Positions 18,719 to 27,904 of a DNA stretch of 64,000 nt are shown here, piece after piece. Made by a program: the position numbers and the translations under genes. Source of the DNA: Klenkia brasiliensis (GTDB taxonomy: Bacteria; Actinomycetota; Actinomycetes; Mycobacteriales; Geodermatophilaceae); NCBI RefSeq assembly GCF_900100695.1, contig NZ_FNCF01000003.1, positions 434,001-498,000 of the forward strand, written 5' to 3'. The notes below the pieces were generated by a model. That model had not been told where the DNA came from. It ran no database searches and saw only the letters and a list, made by a program, of their open reading frames with translations. Position 1 is the stretch's first letter. Every line of letters begins with the position of its first letter.

Positions 18719-20019
18719 GCCGGCAGCCCGGTGTGCTGGGCCAGCCAGGGCAGCGCGCCCTCGAGGCCGGGGCCCCACACGTCCCAGGAGTGGGCGCCCG
18801 GCAGCTCGGTCGAGGTCACCGACACCCCGGCCCCCTTCAGCGCCGCCACCACCTCCTCCTGCTGCGGGCGGTAGTGGTCGTCGTCCTTGCCGACCACGAG
18901 GTAGCCCGACAGCTGCGGGTAGCGGTGCGCGGCGAGCAGGTGCAGGGGGTCGACGGCGTCGAAGGGGGCCTCCTGCCCGTTGAACGTGGCCGCCAGCGTG
19001 CTGCTCGCGCTGCCCAGGGTGGGCGCCCGCTGGCCGGAGGCGTCGAAGAAGGTCGGGAACAGGTCGGGGTGGTTGGTGGCCAGCTGCAGGGCGCACGTGC
19101 CGCCGTAGGAGAACCCGCCGACCGCCCAGTGGCTGTGGTCGGTGTCGACCTGCAGGTTCTTGCCGATCCAGTCCGGGACGTCGACCGAGAGGTAGGTGTC
19201 GGCCTTGCCCAGTGCGGAGTCCATGCACAGCGGGTTGCTGCCCTCGCCGCCCAGGTCGTCGGGCATCACGACCACCGGCGCGAGGCCGTGGTGGGCGTCG
19301 GCCCAGTCGTCCAGCCGCTGCGCCAGCTGCCCGCCGTCGATCCAGTCACGCGGGCTGCCCGGCTGACCGCCCAGCAGGATCCACACCGGCAGGTCGGGGC
19401 GGTCCGAGCTCAGGTAGGCGGGGGGCAGGTAGACCCAGGCCGGGCGGGCCGGGAAGCCCGAGGCGGTCGCCGGGATGGTGACCTGCGCCAGCGCCCCGGT
19501 GGAGGGCATCCCGGCCGGCGGGGTCCAGTCGGCCAGGCTGGTCTGCGAGACGGCGGCCGTGGTGAGCACGTCCTGCGCGTCCGCCTGGTCGTAGGGCGGC
19601 AGCTGCAGGGCCGCGGCGACGGTCGGGAAGGGCTGGTAGACGGCGTTGACCGCGTTGGCCGCACCCAGCAGGACGCCGGCCAGGGCCAGCACCGTGACCG
19701 CCCGGCGCCACCACCGCTGCCCGGCCCAGCCGGCCACCGCCAGGGTGATGCCGAGCAGACCCAACCCGATCCACAGCGGCACCAGCCAGGGCAGGCCGTC
19801 CGGGAAGGGCTTGGTGATGGCCAGGACGAGCTGCGCGACGCCGAGCAGCACGGCGGCCGCGACGAGGGCGACCGGGACGCGGCGGGTGAACCAGCGGCGG
19901 TGCCGGTGCGTCACGAGGAGCACGGCGAGGCCGACGAACAGCGCGCCCACCAGGATCTGGTAGAGCGGACCGGTGACCAGGTGCAGGCCGATGAACCAAC
20001 GCCACAGGTGGCTGAGCAC
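18715..20019 (-). CDS. Membrane-anchored esterase of the antigen 85 / esterase D superfamily
   Basis: A 434-residue protein with about four N-terminal membrane helices (LYQILVGALFVGLAVLLV, VALVAAAVLLGVAQLVL, LWIGLGLLGITLAVAGW, AVTVLALAGVLLGAANAV) and an extracytoplasmic alpha/beta hydrolase. The nucleophile elbow is GGFSYGGTCALQ and the C-terminal His is in LPGAHSWDVW. GTG at 20019 has GAGGAGG five bases upstream. The stop overlaps the DUF2156 start (ATGA). Homologues are annotated as esterases or mycolyltransferase-like; since mycolic acids are not expected in this lineage, the acyl acceptor is unknown. Confidence 0.85.
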   Translation of the reverse strand: MLSHLWRWFIGLHLVTGPLYQILVGALFVGLAVLLVTHRHRRWFTRRVPVALVAAAVLLGVAQLVLAITKPFPDGLPWLVPLWIGLGLLGITLAVAGWAGQRWWRRAVTVLALAGVLLGAANAVNAVYQPFPTVAAALQLPPYDQADAQDVLTTAAVSQTSLADWTPPAGMPSTGALAQVTIPATASGFPARPAWVYLPPAYLSSDRPDLPVWILLGGQPGSPRDWIDGGQLAQRLDDWADAHHGLAPVVVMPDDLGGEGSNPLCMDSALGKADTYLSVDVPDWIGKNLQVDTDHSHWAVGGFSYGGTCALQLATNHPDLFPTFFDASGQRAPTLGSASSTLAATFNGQEAPFDAVDPLHLLAAHRYPQLSGYLVVGKDDDHYRPQQEEVVAALKGAGVSVTSTELPGAHSWDVWGPGLEGALPWLAQHTGLPA

Positions 20020-20181
20020 GGTGTCCTCCTCGTTCGACACCCAGCACCGTCGTGGCGTGGGCTGGGAGGTCACCACCGCCGAGCTGTGAGCCCGCTGCAC
20101 ATCCGGCGGACAGAGGATCTGCGGCTGGTCCACAGCCGGCCGGGAGGGAGCTGTCAGCAACCGGGCACACAGTCCTCAGCC

Positions 20182-21990
20182 GTGACCACCGTGCTCGACG
20201 CCCCCGCGCCCGCCGACGGTCCGGCCCCCGCGCGCCCGCGGCGCCGCCGGCCCCCGGCCTCCCGGGTGGCGCTGGGCGTGCTCCTCGCCGGCACCGCGGC
20301 CCTCGACACCGTCGGGCTGTCCCGCTCGGGCTGGGGCAACGCCTTCTACGCCGGCGCCGCGCAGGCCGGGTCGCAGAGCTGGTCGGCCTGGTTCTTCGGC
20401 GCCTCGGACGCCCCGGGGTCGATCACGGTGGACAAGCCGCCGGCCGCGCTGTGGGTGATGGGCCTGTCGGTGCGGCTGTTCGGGTTGTCCAGCTGGTCGC
20501 TGCTGGTGCCGCAGGCGCTCATGGGCGTGCTCGCCGTCGCCGTCCTCGCCGCGACCGTGCGGCGGGTGCTCGGCCCGTGGGCAGGGGTGCTGGCCGGCCT
20601 GCTGCTGGCGGTCACCCCGGTGGTCACGCTGATGTTCCGCTACGACAACCCCGACGCGCTGCTCACCCTGCTGTGCGTGCTGGCCGCCTGGGCGGTCGGC
20701 CGGGCGGTCGAGGACGGCCGCACCCGATGGTTGCTGCTGGCCGGGGCGTTCGTCGGCACGGCGTTCCTCACCAAGTCGCTGCAGGCCTTCCTGGTGCTGC
20801 CCGGCCTGGCCGCGGCCTACCTGGTGGCCGGCCCGCCCCGGCTCGGGCGCCGGCTGCTCCAGCTGCTCGCCGCCGGCGTGGCGCTGGTGGTGGCCTCGGG
20901 CTGGTGGGTGCTGGCCGTGCGGCTGGTGCCCCGCGCCGACCGGCCGTGGATCGGCGGCACCAAGGACGACGACCCGCTGAGCCTGGCGTTCGGCTACAAC
21001 GGGCTGGGGCGGCTCAACGGCGACGAGATGGCCGGCGGCGGTGGCCTGCACCGCACCTCCTCCTCGGTCTGGCGGCTGCTGGGCTCCGGCGGCGACGAGG
21101 CCGGCTGGCTGCTGCCGCTGGCCGTGCTCGCGCTCGTGGCCGGCCTGGTGCTCACCGCCCGGGCGGCCCGCACCGACCGGGCCCGGGCCGCCCTGGTGCT
21201 CTGGGGCGGCTGGCTGGTGGTCACCGCCGGCGTGCTGAGCACCATGAAGGGCATCGAGCACAGCTACTACGCCGTGCAGCTGGCCCCCGCGGTGGCCGCG
21301 CTGGTCGCCCTCGGCGGCACGCTGCTGTGGCGCGCCGGCCGGGCCGGGCGGGCGGTGCTGGCGGTCGGGGTGTTCGTCGGCGCCGGCTGGGTCGTGCTGG
21401 ACGCGGGCTACCACTGGCACCACCCGGAGGCGGCGGGCGTGCTGGCCGGCGTCGTCGGCGTCGTCGTGCTGGCCGGGCTCGTCGCCCTGCTGCTCGGCCG
21501 CCCGCGGGTCTTCCTCGCCGCTGCGGTGCTGGCGCTGGTGTCCGCGCCGCTGGGCTGGTCGGTGAGCACCGCCGCGGCGGTGAACCAGAGCAGCAACGTC
21601 TACGCCACCCCGCCCCCGCTGACCGCGGCCGGTTGGCGCGGTGGGCCGCACGACGGGGCCGGCATCGACCCCCGCGCGCTGCAGCTGCTGCAGACCGGCG
21701 CCGCGGGTTGGACCTGGGTGGCCGCCACCACCGGCCACCACGGTGCGTCCATCCAGCTGGCCGTCGGCGCACCGGTGATGGACATCGGCGGGTTCTCCGG
21801 GCAGGACCCCGACCTGACCCTGGACCAGTTCGAGGCCGACGTCGCCGCCCACGAGATCCACTACTACGTCGGCGGCACCGGCGGCGGGCCCGACGCCGCG
21901 CGCATCCTGGCCTGGGTGGAGGGGCACGGCCGGCAGGTCCCGGCCGGGACGACGAAGCTCTACGACCTCTCGGCGCTGGCCACGGGCTGA
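20182..21990 (+). CDS. ArnT/PMT-type membrane glycosyltransferase (GT-C)
   Basis: A 602-residue polyprenol-phosphate-sugar-dependent glycosyltransferase with about twelve hydrophobic segments. The N-terminal region has the GT-C acidic loop (SWSAWFFGASDAPGSITVDKPPAALW) and MFRYDNPDALLTL, both typical of the YkcA/ArnT group. The last 150 residues form an extracytoplasmic domain (GAPVMDIGGFSGQDPDLTLDQFEADV). It probably moves a sugar to an envelope acceptor. Divergent from the esterase operon across 162 bases, so shared regulation is possible. Its 3' end overlaps the convergent RNA methyltransferase by 31 bases. Confidence 0.88.
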   Translation: MTTVLDAPAPADGPAPARPRRRRPPASRVALGVLLAGTAALDTVGLSRSGWGNAFYAGAAQAGSQSWSAWFFGASDAPGSITVDKPPAALWVMGLSVRLFGLSSWSLLVPQALMGVLAVAVLAATVRRVLGPWAGVLAGLLLAVTPVVTLMFRYDNPDALLTLLCVLAAWAVGRAVEDGRTRWLLLAGAFVGTAFLTKSLQAFLVLPGLAAAYLVAGPPRLGRRLLQLLAAGVALVVASGWWVLAVRLVPRADRPWIGGTKDDDPLSLAFGYNGLGRLNGDEMAGGGGLHRTSSSVWRLLGSGGDEAGWLLPLAVLALVAGLVLTARAARTDRARAALVLWGGWLVVTAGVLSTMKGIEHSYYAVQLAPAVAALVALGGTLLWRAGRAGRAVLAVGVFVGAGWVVLDAGYHWHHPEAAGVLAGVVGVVVLAGLVALLLGRPRVFLAAAVLALVSAPLGWSVSTAAAVNQSSNVYATPPPLTAAGWRGGPHDGAGIDPRALQLLQTGAAGWTWVAATTGHHGASIQLAVGAPVMDIGGFSGQDPDLTLDQFEADVAAHEIHYYVGGTGGGPDAARILAWVEGHGRQVPAGTTKLYDLSALATG

Positions 21991-23231
21991 GCGCCGGGCA
22001 GCAGCAGCGCGACGCACTCCACGTGCGCGGTCATCGGGAAGGCGTCGAAGGCGCGCAGCCCGGCCAGCCGCCAGCCGGCGCCGGCGAAGACCGCGACGTC
22101 GCGGGCCAGGGACGCCGGGTCGCAGGCCACGTAGGCCACCGCCCGCGCCCCCGAGCCGGCCAGCACCTCGCTGACCTCGCGGCCGGCACCCGACCGGGGC
22201 GGGTCCAGGACGACGACGTCCGGCGGGCCGTCCAGCTCGGCGAGCAGCCCGGCCAGGCCCTCGGCGTCCACGTCGCCCTGCCACACCTCGGCCTGGGGCA
22301 GGTCGGCCAGGTTGTCCGCGGCGGCGGCGCAGGCCCCGGCGTCGGACTCCACGCAGACCACCTGTCCCCCGGCGCCCACCCCGGCGGCCAGCGAGCCGCC
22401 GAACAGGCCGGCGCCGGCGTAGAGGTCCAGCACCCGCTCGCCGGGCCGGACGCCGACGAAGCCGGCGACCGCCCCGACCAGCGCGTCGGCCGCGGCCGGG
22501 TGCACCTGCCAGAAGCCGGTGCCCTCGACCTGCCAGTCCCGGTGCCAGGCGCGGCGCTCGGCGCGCGCCCCGGTGACCTCGGCGCCGGTGGGCCGCGCGA
22601 CCTTGGTCGACCGGGCGTGGCCGCGGCGGTCCAGCACGGTGGTGGTCACCCCGCCGACGGAGTCCACCGCGACGTCGACCGCCCCGGCGCCGTCCCACCG
22701 GCGGCCCAGCACGGCGGCCACCGCGGGCTCCACGGTGATCGGGCAGTCCTCGAGGACGACGACGTCCCTCGACCGGTGCGGGCGCAGCCCCGGGCGGCCC
22801 GCGCGGTCGACGGCGAACCGGGCCCGGGAGCGCCAGCGCAGCGGACCGCCGGGCAGCTCCTCGACGTCGAGGGCGACGTCCATCCCCGCCAGCCGGCCGA
22901 ACTGCTCGGTGACCACGTCGGCCTTGAGCCGGCGCTGGGCGGCGGGGTCGACGTGCTGCCAGTCGCAACCCCCGCAACGGCCCGGCCCCGACGCCTTGCA
23001 CGGCCGCTCGACCCGGTCGGGGCTGGCGTCGAGCACCTCCACGGCGTCGGCCCGGCAGTAGCCGGGGTGCCGGTCCTCGGTGACGGCGACCACCACCCGC
23101 TCGCCGGGCAGCGCGTGCCGGACGAAGACCACCCGGCCCTCGTGCCGGGCCACGCAGTGCCCGCCGTGCGCGACCGGGCCGACGGTCACCTCGAAGCGCT
23201 GCCCGACCCAGGAGTCCCGGTCGGTGCTCAC
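21960..23231 (-). CDS. TRAM-domain RNA (uracil-5-)methyltransferase, TrmA/RumA family
   Basis: A 423-residue SAM-dependent RNA methyltransferase. An N-terminal TRAM domain (VGQRFEVTVGPVAHGGHCVARH) is followed by Fe-S-type cysteines (CKASGPGRCGGCDWQH, later EDCPI), the SAM fold (VLDLYAGAGLFGGSLA), catalytic DPPRSGAGREV and the C-terminal YVACDPASLARD with the nucleophilic Cys. Which uridine is modified cannot be told. The GTG at 23231 overlaps the stop of the upstream permease by four bases (GTGA). Synteny with Rv2689c supports the call. Confidence 0.92.
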   Translation of the reverse strand: MSTDRDSWVGQRFEVTVGPVAHGGHCVARHEGRVVFVRHALPGERVVVAVTEDRHPGYCRADAVEVLDASPDRVERPCKASGPGRCGGCDWQHVDPAAQRRLKADVVTEQFGRLAGMDVALDVEELPGGPLRWRSRARFAVDRAGRPGLRPHRSRDVVVLEDCPITVEPAVAAVLGRRWDGAGAVDVAVDSVGGVTTTVLDRRGHARSTKVARPTGAEVTGARAERRAWHRDWQVEGTGFWQVHPAAADALVGAVAGFVGVRPGERVLDLYAGAGLFGGSLAAGVGAGGQVVCVESDAGACAAAADNLADLPQAEVWQGDVDAEGLAGLLAELDGPPDVVVLDPPRSGAGREVSEVLAGSGARAVAYVACDPASLARDVAVFAGAGWRLAGLRAFDAFPMTAHVECVALLLPGAQPVASAERS

Positions 23232-25258
23232 GTGTCGGCCGGGTCCTGGGCGAAGCCGCGCCGCAGGTCGCCCGGCGCGGGGCCCTCGGGCTGGCGCAGC
23301 AGCACCTCCTCGCGGTCGCGGGAGCCCTCCAGCTGCCACGGCACGGTGGTGATCATGACGCCGGGCTGGAACTGCAGCCGGGTGCGCAGCCGCAGCGCGC
23401 TCTGGTTGTGCAGCACGTTCTCCCACCAGTGCCCCACCACGTACTGCGGCACGAACACCACCACCAGCTCGCGCGGGCTGTCCCGACGGATGTCCTTGAC
23501 GAAGTCGACCACCGGCCGGGTGATCTCGCGGTAGGGCGACTCCAGCACGGTGAGCGGCACCGGTATGTCGTAGCGCTCCCAGTCGGCCTGCAGCGCGCGG
23601 GTGTCGGCCTCGTCGACGTTGACGTTCAGCGCGGTCAGCTGGTCGGGCCGGGTCGCCCGGGCGAAGGCCAGCGCCCGCAGCGTCGGCTTGTGCACCTTGT
23701 TGACCAGCACGACCGCGTGCACCTTGGAGGGCAGGGTGCGGGAGTCCCCGCTGGGCACCAGCTGGTCGGCGACGTGGGTGTAGTGCCGGTTGATCTGCCG
23801 CATCAGCAGGTAGATGAACGGCATCGCGACCAGCACGATCCACGCGCCGCGGGTGAACTTGGTCAGGATGATGATCACCAGCACGATCGTGGTGATCGAG
23901 CCGCCGAGGGCGTTGATGACCTGCGACCGGCGCATCCGGGCCCGCTCGGCACCCTCGACGAGCTTCATCTCCCGGTTCCAGTGCCGCACCATGCCCCACT
24001 GGCCGATGGTGAAGCTGGTGAACACCCCGACGATGTAGAGCTGGATCAGCCGGGTGGAGTCGGCCTCGAAGGCCACCAGCATGACCACCGCGAAACCGGC
24101 CAGCAGCAGGATGCCGTTGCTGTAGACCAGCTTGTCCCCGCGGGTGTGCAGCTGCTTGGGCATGTAGCGGTCCTGCGCGAGCACCGAGCCCAGCAGCGGG
24201 AAGCCGTTGAACGCGGTGTTGGCCGCCAGGATGAGCACCAGCGCGGTGGTGGCCTGGATGTAGAAGAAGCCGATCGAGTCGCTGCCGCCGAACACCGCGC
24301 TGGCCACCTGCGCGATGACCGTCCGCTGCGGCTCGGTCTCGCAGTTCGTGAAGCCCTCCAGGTCGCACGGGAACTCCGCGTACTTCACGCCGGCGAACAG
24401 CGCCAGGGCGGTGACGCCGGCGAACATGGCCGCCGCGATCCCGCCCATGAGGGCCAGCGTGGTGGCCGCGTTCCTGGACTTCGGCGGCCGGAACGCCGGC
24501 ACCCCGTTGGCGATCGCCTCGACGCCGGTCAGCGCGGTGCAGCCCGACGCGAAGGCCCGCAGCACGAAGAACAGCAGGGCCACCCCGGCGAGCTGGTCGT
24601 AACCCGGCTCGGGGGTGATCGTGTAGCCGGCGCTCTCGGCGACCAGCGACGCGTCGGTGACGAAGTACCGGAGGAACCCGGTGACCACCATGACCAGGAT
24701 GCCGGCGACGAACAGGTAGGTCGGGACGGCGAAGCCCTTGCCCGACTCCCGCAGCCCGCGCAGGTTGGCCGCGGCGAGGAAGGCGACCAGCCCGACGGCG
24801 ATGAGCACCCGGTGCTCGGCCAGCTGCGGGAACGCCGAGATGATGTTGTCGGTGCCCGACGCGACCGAGACGGCGACGGTCATCACGTAGTCGGTGAGCA
24901 GTGCGCTGGCCACCACCAGCGAGGCGAACCGGCCGTGGTTCTTCGCGGCCACCTCGTAGTCGCCACCCCCCGAGGGGTAGGCGTGCACGACCTGCCGGTA
25001 GGACAGCACGACCACGACCAGCAGCAGGACGACGGCCACCGCCAGCCAGGGCGCCAGGAACAGGAACGCCGTCCCCGCCAGGGTGAGCACGATGAGGATC
25101 TCCTGGGTGGCGTAGGCCACGGAGGAGAGCGGGTCGCTGGCGAAGATCGGCAGCGCCAACCGCTTGGGCAGCAGGGACTCCCCCGCCTTGTCGCTGCGGA
25201 CCGGGCGGCCGAGCACGAGGCGCTTGGGGAGTTGCCCGAGGTCGGACAGCGAAGGCAC
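23228..25258 (-). CDS. APC-superfamily permease, probably KimA-like potassium importer
   Basis: A 676-residue protein with about twelve membrane helices and a cytoplasmic C-terminal domain of roughly 170 residues. The transporter core has FASDPLSSVAYATQEIL and YPSGGGDYEVAAKN; the tail has VHAVVLVNKVHKPTLRALAFA and VVFVPQYVVGHWWENVLHNQ, as in Bacillus KimA-type K+/H+ symporters, many of which are c-di-AMP-controlled. The divergent gene pair next door encodes TrkA-type K+ gating proteins, which strengthens a potassium role, though amino-acid transport cannot be excluded. The GTG at 25258 has a TACCAT box six bases upstream (leaderless). Matches the position of Rv2690c. Confidence 0.88.
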   Translation of the reverse strand: MPSLSDLGQLPKRLVLGRPVRSDKAGESLLPKRLALPIFASDPLSSVAYATQEILIVLTLAGTAFLFLAPWLAVAVVLLLVVVVLSYRQVVHAYPSGGGDYEVAAKNHGRFASLVVASALLTDYVMTVAVSVASGTDNIISAFPQLAEHRVLIAVGLVAFLAAANLRGLRESGKGFAVPTYLFVAGILVMVVTGFLRYFVTDASLVAESAGYTITPEPGYDQLAGVALLFFVLRAFASGCTALTGVEAIANGVPAFRPPKSRNAATTLALMGGIAAAMFAGVTALALFAGVKYAEFPCDLEGFTNCETEPQRTVIAQVASAVFGGSDSIGFFYIQATTALVLILAANTAFNGFPLLGSVLAQDRYMPKQLHTRGDKLVYSNGILLLAGFAVVMLVAFEADSTRLIQLYIVGVFTSFTIGQWGMVRHWNREMKLVEGAERARMRRSQVINALGGSITTIVLVIIILTKFTRGAWIVLVAMPFIYLLMRQINRHYTHVADQLVPSGDSRTLPSKVHAVVLVNKVHKPTLRALAFARATRPDQLTALNVNVDEADTRALQADWERYDIPVPLTVLESPYREITRPVVDFVKDIRRDSPRELVVVFVPQYVVGHWWENVLHNQSALRLRTRLQFQPGVMITTVPWQLEGSRDREEVLLRQPEGPAPGDLRRGFAQDPADT

Positions 25259-25385
25259 GCGGCGATGGTACGGACGAGGGAGGCCTGCACCGCGTCCGCG
25301 CCGGTGGGGCCCGGCACACGTGTAGCTTCGCGCCCTGTACGCCACGGCGGCCGGCGCCGGGCGGCGGAACCCCGCAGGAGCGCAC

Positions 25386-26054
25386 GTGCACGTGGTCGTG
25401 ATGGGCTGCGGCCGGGTCGGGTCGGCGATCGCGCGGAAGCTGGAGAAGATCGGGCACAGCGTCGCGGTCATCGACCAGAACGCCGAGGCCTTCCGCCGGC
25501 TGGGCCCGGAGTTCAACGGCCGGCAGGTCACCGGGCTGGGCTTCGACCGGCAGACCCTGCTGGACGCCGGCATCGACTCCGCCGGGGCCTTCGCCGCGGT
25601 GAGCAGCGGCGACAACTCCAACATCATCAGCGCCCGGGTGGCCCGGGAGACCTTCGGCGTCGAGCACGTCGTGGCGCGCATCTACGACTCCAAGCGGGCC
25701 GAGGTCTACGAGCGCATGGGCATCCCCAGCGTGGCGACCGTGCCCTGGACGGTGAACCGGCTGATGCGCGAGCTGCTCAGCGTCAAGGTCACCGAGATCT
25801 GGCGCGAGCCCACCGGCACGGTGCTGCTCATGCGGGTCACCGTCACCGACGGCTGGGTGGGCCGCCCGCTGAAGGAGCTCGAGCGCGCCTCCGGCGCCCG
25901 GGCGGCGTGGCTGGTCCGCTTCGGCGAGGCGCAGCTGCCGACGTCGAGCACCGTGCTGCAGTCCGGCGACCACCTGGTCGTCGCCGCCACCGACGAGATC
26001 GCCACCGCCGTGCACGACGTGGTCGAGAACGCACCCGAGGGAGGGCACCACTGA
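25386..26054 (+). CDS. ceoB: TrkA-type potassium channel/transport regulator (first of pair)
   Basis: A 222-residue cytoplasmic gating subunit for K+ uptake. RCK-N has the nucleotide-binding VVMGCGRVGSAIARKLEKIG and VIDQN; an RCK-C domain follows (VLLMRVTVTDGWVGRPLKEL). An AGGAG site lies six bases before the GTG; a TAGCTT -10-like box at about 25322 suggests a leadered transcript, unlike the divergent permease. Stop and next start overlap (TGATG). Equivalent to mycobacterial CeoB; no TrkH membrane subunit is in the window, so the partner may be the adjacent permease or lie elsewhere. Confidence 0.92.
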   Translation: MHVVVMGCGRVGSAIARKLEKIGHSVAVIDQNAEAFRRLGPEFNGRQVTGLGFDRQTLLDAGIDSAGAFAAVSSGDNSNIISARVARETFGVEHVVARIYDSKRAEVYERMGIPSVATVPWTVNRLMRELLSVKVTEIWREPTGTVLLMRVTVTDGWVGRPLKELERASGARAAWLVRFGEAQLPTSSTVLQSGDHLVVAATDEIATAVHDVVENAPEGGHH

Positions 26055-26722
26055 TGCGGGTCGCCATCGTGGGGGCCGGCGCCGTCGGGCGGTCGATCGC
26101 CGGGGAGCTGCTGGGCAACGGCCACGCGGTCATGCTCATCGAGAAGAACGGGTCCAAGGTGCGGGCCAAGGCCGTGCCCGGGGCCGAGTGGGTGCAGGCC
26201 GACGCCTGCGAGGTGACCGCGCTGGAGGAGGCCCAGCTGGCCACCTGCGACGTGGTCATCGCCGCCACCGGCGACGACAAGGCCAACCTGGTGGTCTCGC
26301 TGCTGGCCAAGACCGAGTTCGCGGTCAACCGCGTCGTCGCCCGGGTCAAGGACCCGCGCAACGAGTGGCTCTACACCGAGGCCTGGGGCGTCGACGTCGC
26401 CGTCTCCACCCCGCGGGTGCTGGCCGCGCTGGTCGAGGAGGCGGTGACCGTGGGCGACGTCGTCCGGCTGATGAGCTTCCGCAAGGGCGCGGCCAACCTC
26501 ACCGAGATCACCCTGGCCGAGGACACCCCCTGGGTGGGCCGGGCGCTGCGCGAGGTGCCGCTGCCCCGCGAGACGGTGCTGACCGCCATCCTGCGCGGCG
26601 AGCGGGTCATCACGCCCTCCCCCGACGAGCCCCTGGAGGCCGGCGACGAGCTGCTGTTCGTCATGCACGGCGACGTCGAGGAGGAGCTGCAGGAGGTGCT
26701 CTCGGGCCGACCCGTCGGCTAG
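26054..26722 (+). CDS. ceoC: TrkA-type potassium channel/transport regulator (second of pair)
   Basis: A 222-residue partner of the preceding protein. RCK-N is shown by VAIVGAGAVGRSIAGELLGNG and VMLIEKN, and by VIAATGDDKANLVVSLLAKTEF; the RCK-C region contains ITLAEDTPWVGRALREV. It starts at the ATG that overlaps the first trkA stop by one base. Its TAG stop shares a CTAG with the convergent DUF3159 gene, leaving no room for a terminator between them. Confidence 0.92.
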   Translation: MRVAIVGAGAVGRSIAGELLGNGHAVMLIEKNGSKVRAKAVPGAEWVQADACEVTALEEAQLATCDVVIAATGDDKANLVVSLLAKTEFAVNRVVARVKDPRNEWLYTEAWGVDVAVSTPRVLAALVEEAVTVGDVVRLMSFRKGAANLTEITLAEDTPWVGRALREVPLPRETVLTAILRGERVITPSPDEPLEAGDELLFVMHGDVEEELQEVLSGRPVG

Positions 26723-27519
26723 TTGTCGGCGGTGCGGTGACGGTGCAGGCGGGCCACCACCCACAGCGTCACCACCAGCGCGGCGCCGGTGACCGGCAGC
26801 CCCAGCACCAGCGACGCGGTGCCCAGCAGCGCGACCTGGTCCTGCCAGTACAGCACCGCCTGCACGGCGAACCGGACCAGGAACGTGCCGGCCCACAGCA
26901 CGGTCAGCCAGGTGTAGGCCCGCAGCATCCGCCGGTCGTCGCGCCAGTGCCGCTCGGGCGCGGCGTCGGGCTGCCGCTCGTCGTCCGACCGGTCCTGGGC
27001 CTCGTCCTGGGTGTCGGCCTCGGCGGCCTCCTCGGCGGCCTCGACCACGGCCGCGCCGCGGGCCCGCAGCCGGCCGGCGAGCTTGCCCCCGACGCTGTGG
27101 TCGGCCATCGACCCCAGGTGGCTGGGGGCGAGGAACTCCGCGGCCACCCCGACCAGCGGCCAGCGCACCAGCACCGAGCCGAGCAGGACGACGCCGAGCC
27201 CGGCGTTGCGGATGAGGCCCACCACGAAGAAGTCCCGGGCCTCCCCCGACGCCCGGGCGATGGCCACGGCGATCGCGACGCCGATCAGGCCGCTGATGGC
27301 CTGCTGCACGCTCTCCTTGCGCAGCATCCGCAGCCCGAACACCAGGACGGCGGCGCCGAGGGCGGCCCAGATGCCGACCGTCAGCCCGCCCAGGCCGTTG
27401 GCGACGACGAAGGCCACGGTGGGCAGCGAGACGTCGACCATGCCGCGCCAGCCCCCGAGGGAGTCCAGCACCAGCTGCCGGTCGAACGCGACCGGCCTGC
27501 GCCCCTGCGCAGGGCTCAC
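26719..27519 (-). CDS. DUF3159 family integral membrane protein
   Basis: A 266-residue actinobacterial membrane protein of unknown function with about six helices (TVAFVVANGLGGLTVGIWAALGAAVLVFG region, then LIGVAIAVAIA, LGVVLLGSVLV, TASLVLGLPVTGAALVVTLWVV). A charged cytoplasmic loop rich in Glu/Asp/Arg lies near 160-200. GTG at 27519 follows the upstream OB-fold gene by seven bases, so they form one operon. Same position as Rv2693c. Its stop shares a CTAG with the second trkA gene. Confidence 0.88.
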   Translation of the reverse strand: MSPAQGRRPVAFDRQLVLDSLGGWRGMVDVSLPTVAFVVANGLGGLTVGIWAALGAAVLVFGLRMLRKESVQQAISGLIGVAIAVAIARASGEARDFFVVGLIRNAGLGVVLLGSVLVRWPLVGVAAEFLAPSHLGSMADHSVGGKLAGRLRARGAAVVEAAEEAAEADTQDEAQDRSDDERQPDAAPERHWRDDRRMLRAYTWLTVLWAGTFLVRFAVQAVLYWQDQVALLGTASLVLGLPVTGAALVVTLWVVARLHRHRTADN

Positions 27520-27526
27520 CGGCGGC

Positions 27527-27904
27527 TCACCCGGCGCTCAGCTCGTACCAGGGGTTGTAGATGACCTTGCGGCCCTCGAAGGAGGCGAACCGGCCCCGCG
27601 CGGTGAGCGTGCGACCGGGCTCGATGCCGGGGATGCGGCGGCGGCCCAGCCAGACCAGCGTCACCGAGCCCGAGCCGTCGAACAGCTCGGCCTCCAGCGT
27701 GGGCACGGTCTCGCGCGGGGTGTAGACCACCGACTTCAGCCGGCCGGTCACCGCCACGACCTTGCCCTTCTGGCACGCGCTGACCGGCTCGCAGCCGGAG
27801 CTGACGACGTCGGACTGCAGCTCCTGCGCGTCGATGGTCTGGTCGTCGGCGGTCAGCTTGGCCAGCTTCTGGGCCAGCCAGCCCTTCGGACGGGTCTCGG
27901 TCAC
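27527..27904 (-). CDS. OB-fold nucleic-acid-binding protein
   Basis: A 125-residue cytoplasmic protein with a single OB fold (GKVVAVTGRLKSVVYTPRETVPTLEAEL in part, then GSVTLVWLGRRRIPGIEPG and RGRFASFEGRKVIYNPWYEL), as in Rv2694c and RecG-like wedge domains. The GTG overlaps the DUF3710 stop (GTGA). Function is unknown; binding to nucleic acid is the family expectation only. Confidence 0.85.
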   Translation of the reverse strand: MTETRPKGWLAQKLAKLTADDQTIDAQELQSDVVSSGCEPVSACQKGKVVAVTGRLKSVVYTPRETVPTLEAELFDGSGSVTLVWLGRRRIPGIEPGRTLTARGRFASFEGRKVIYNPWYELSAG

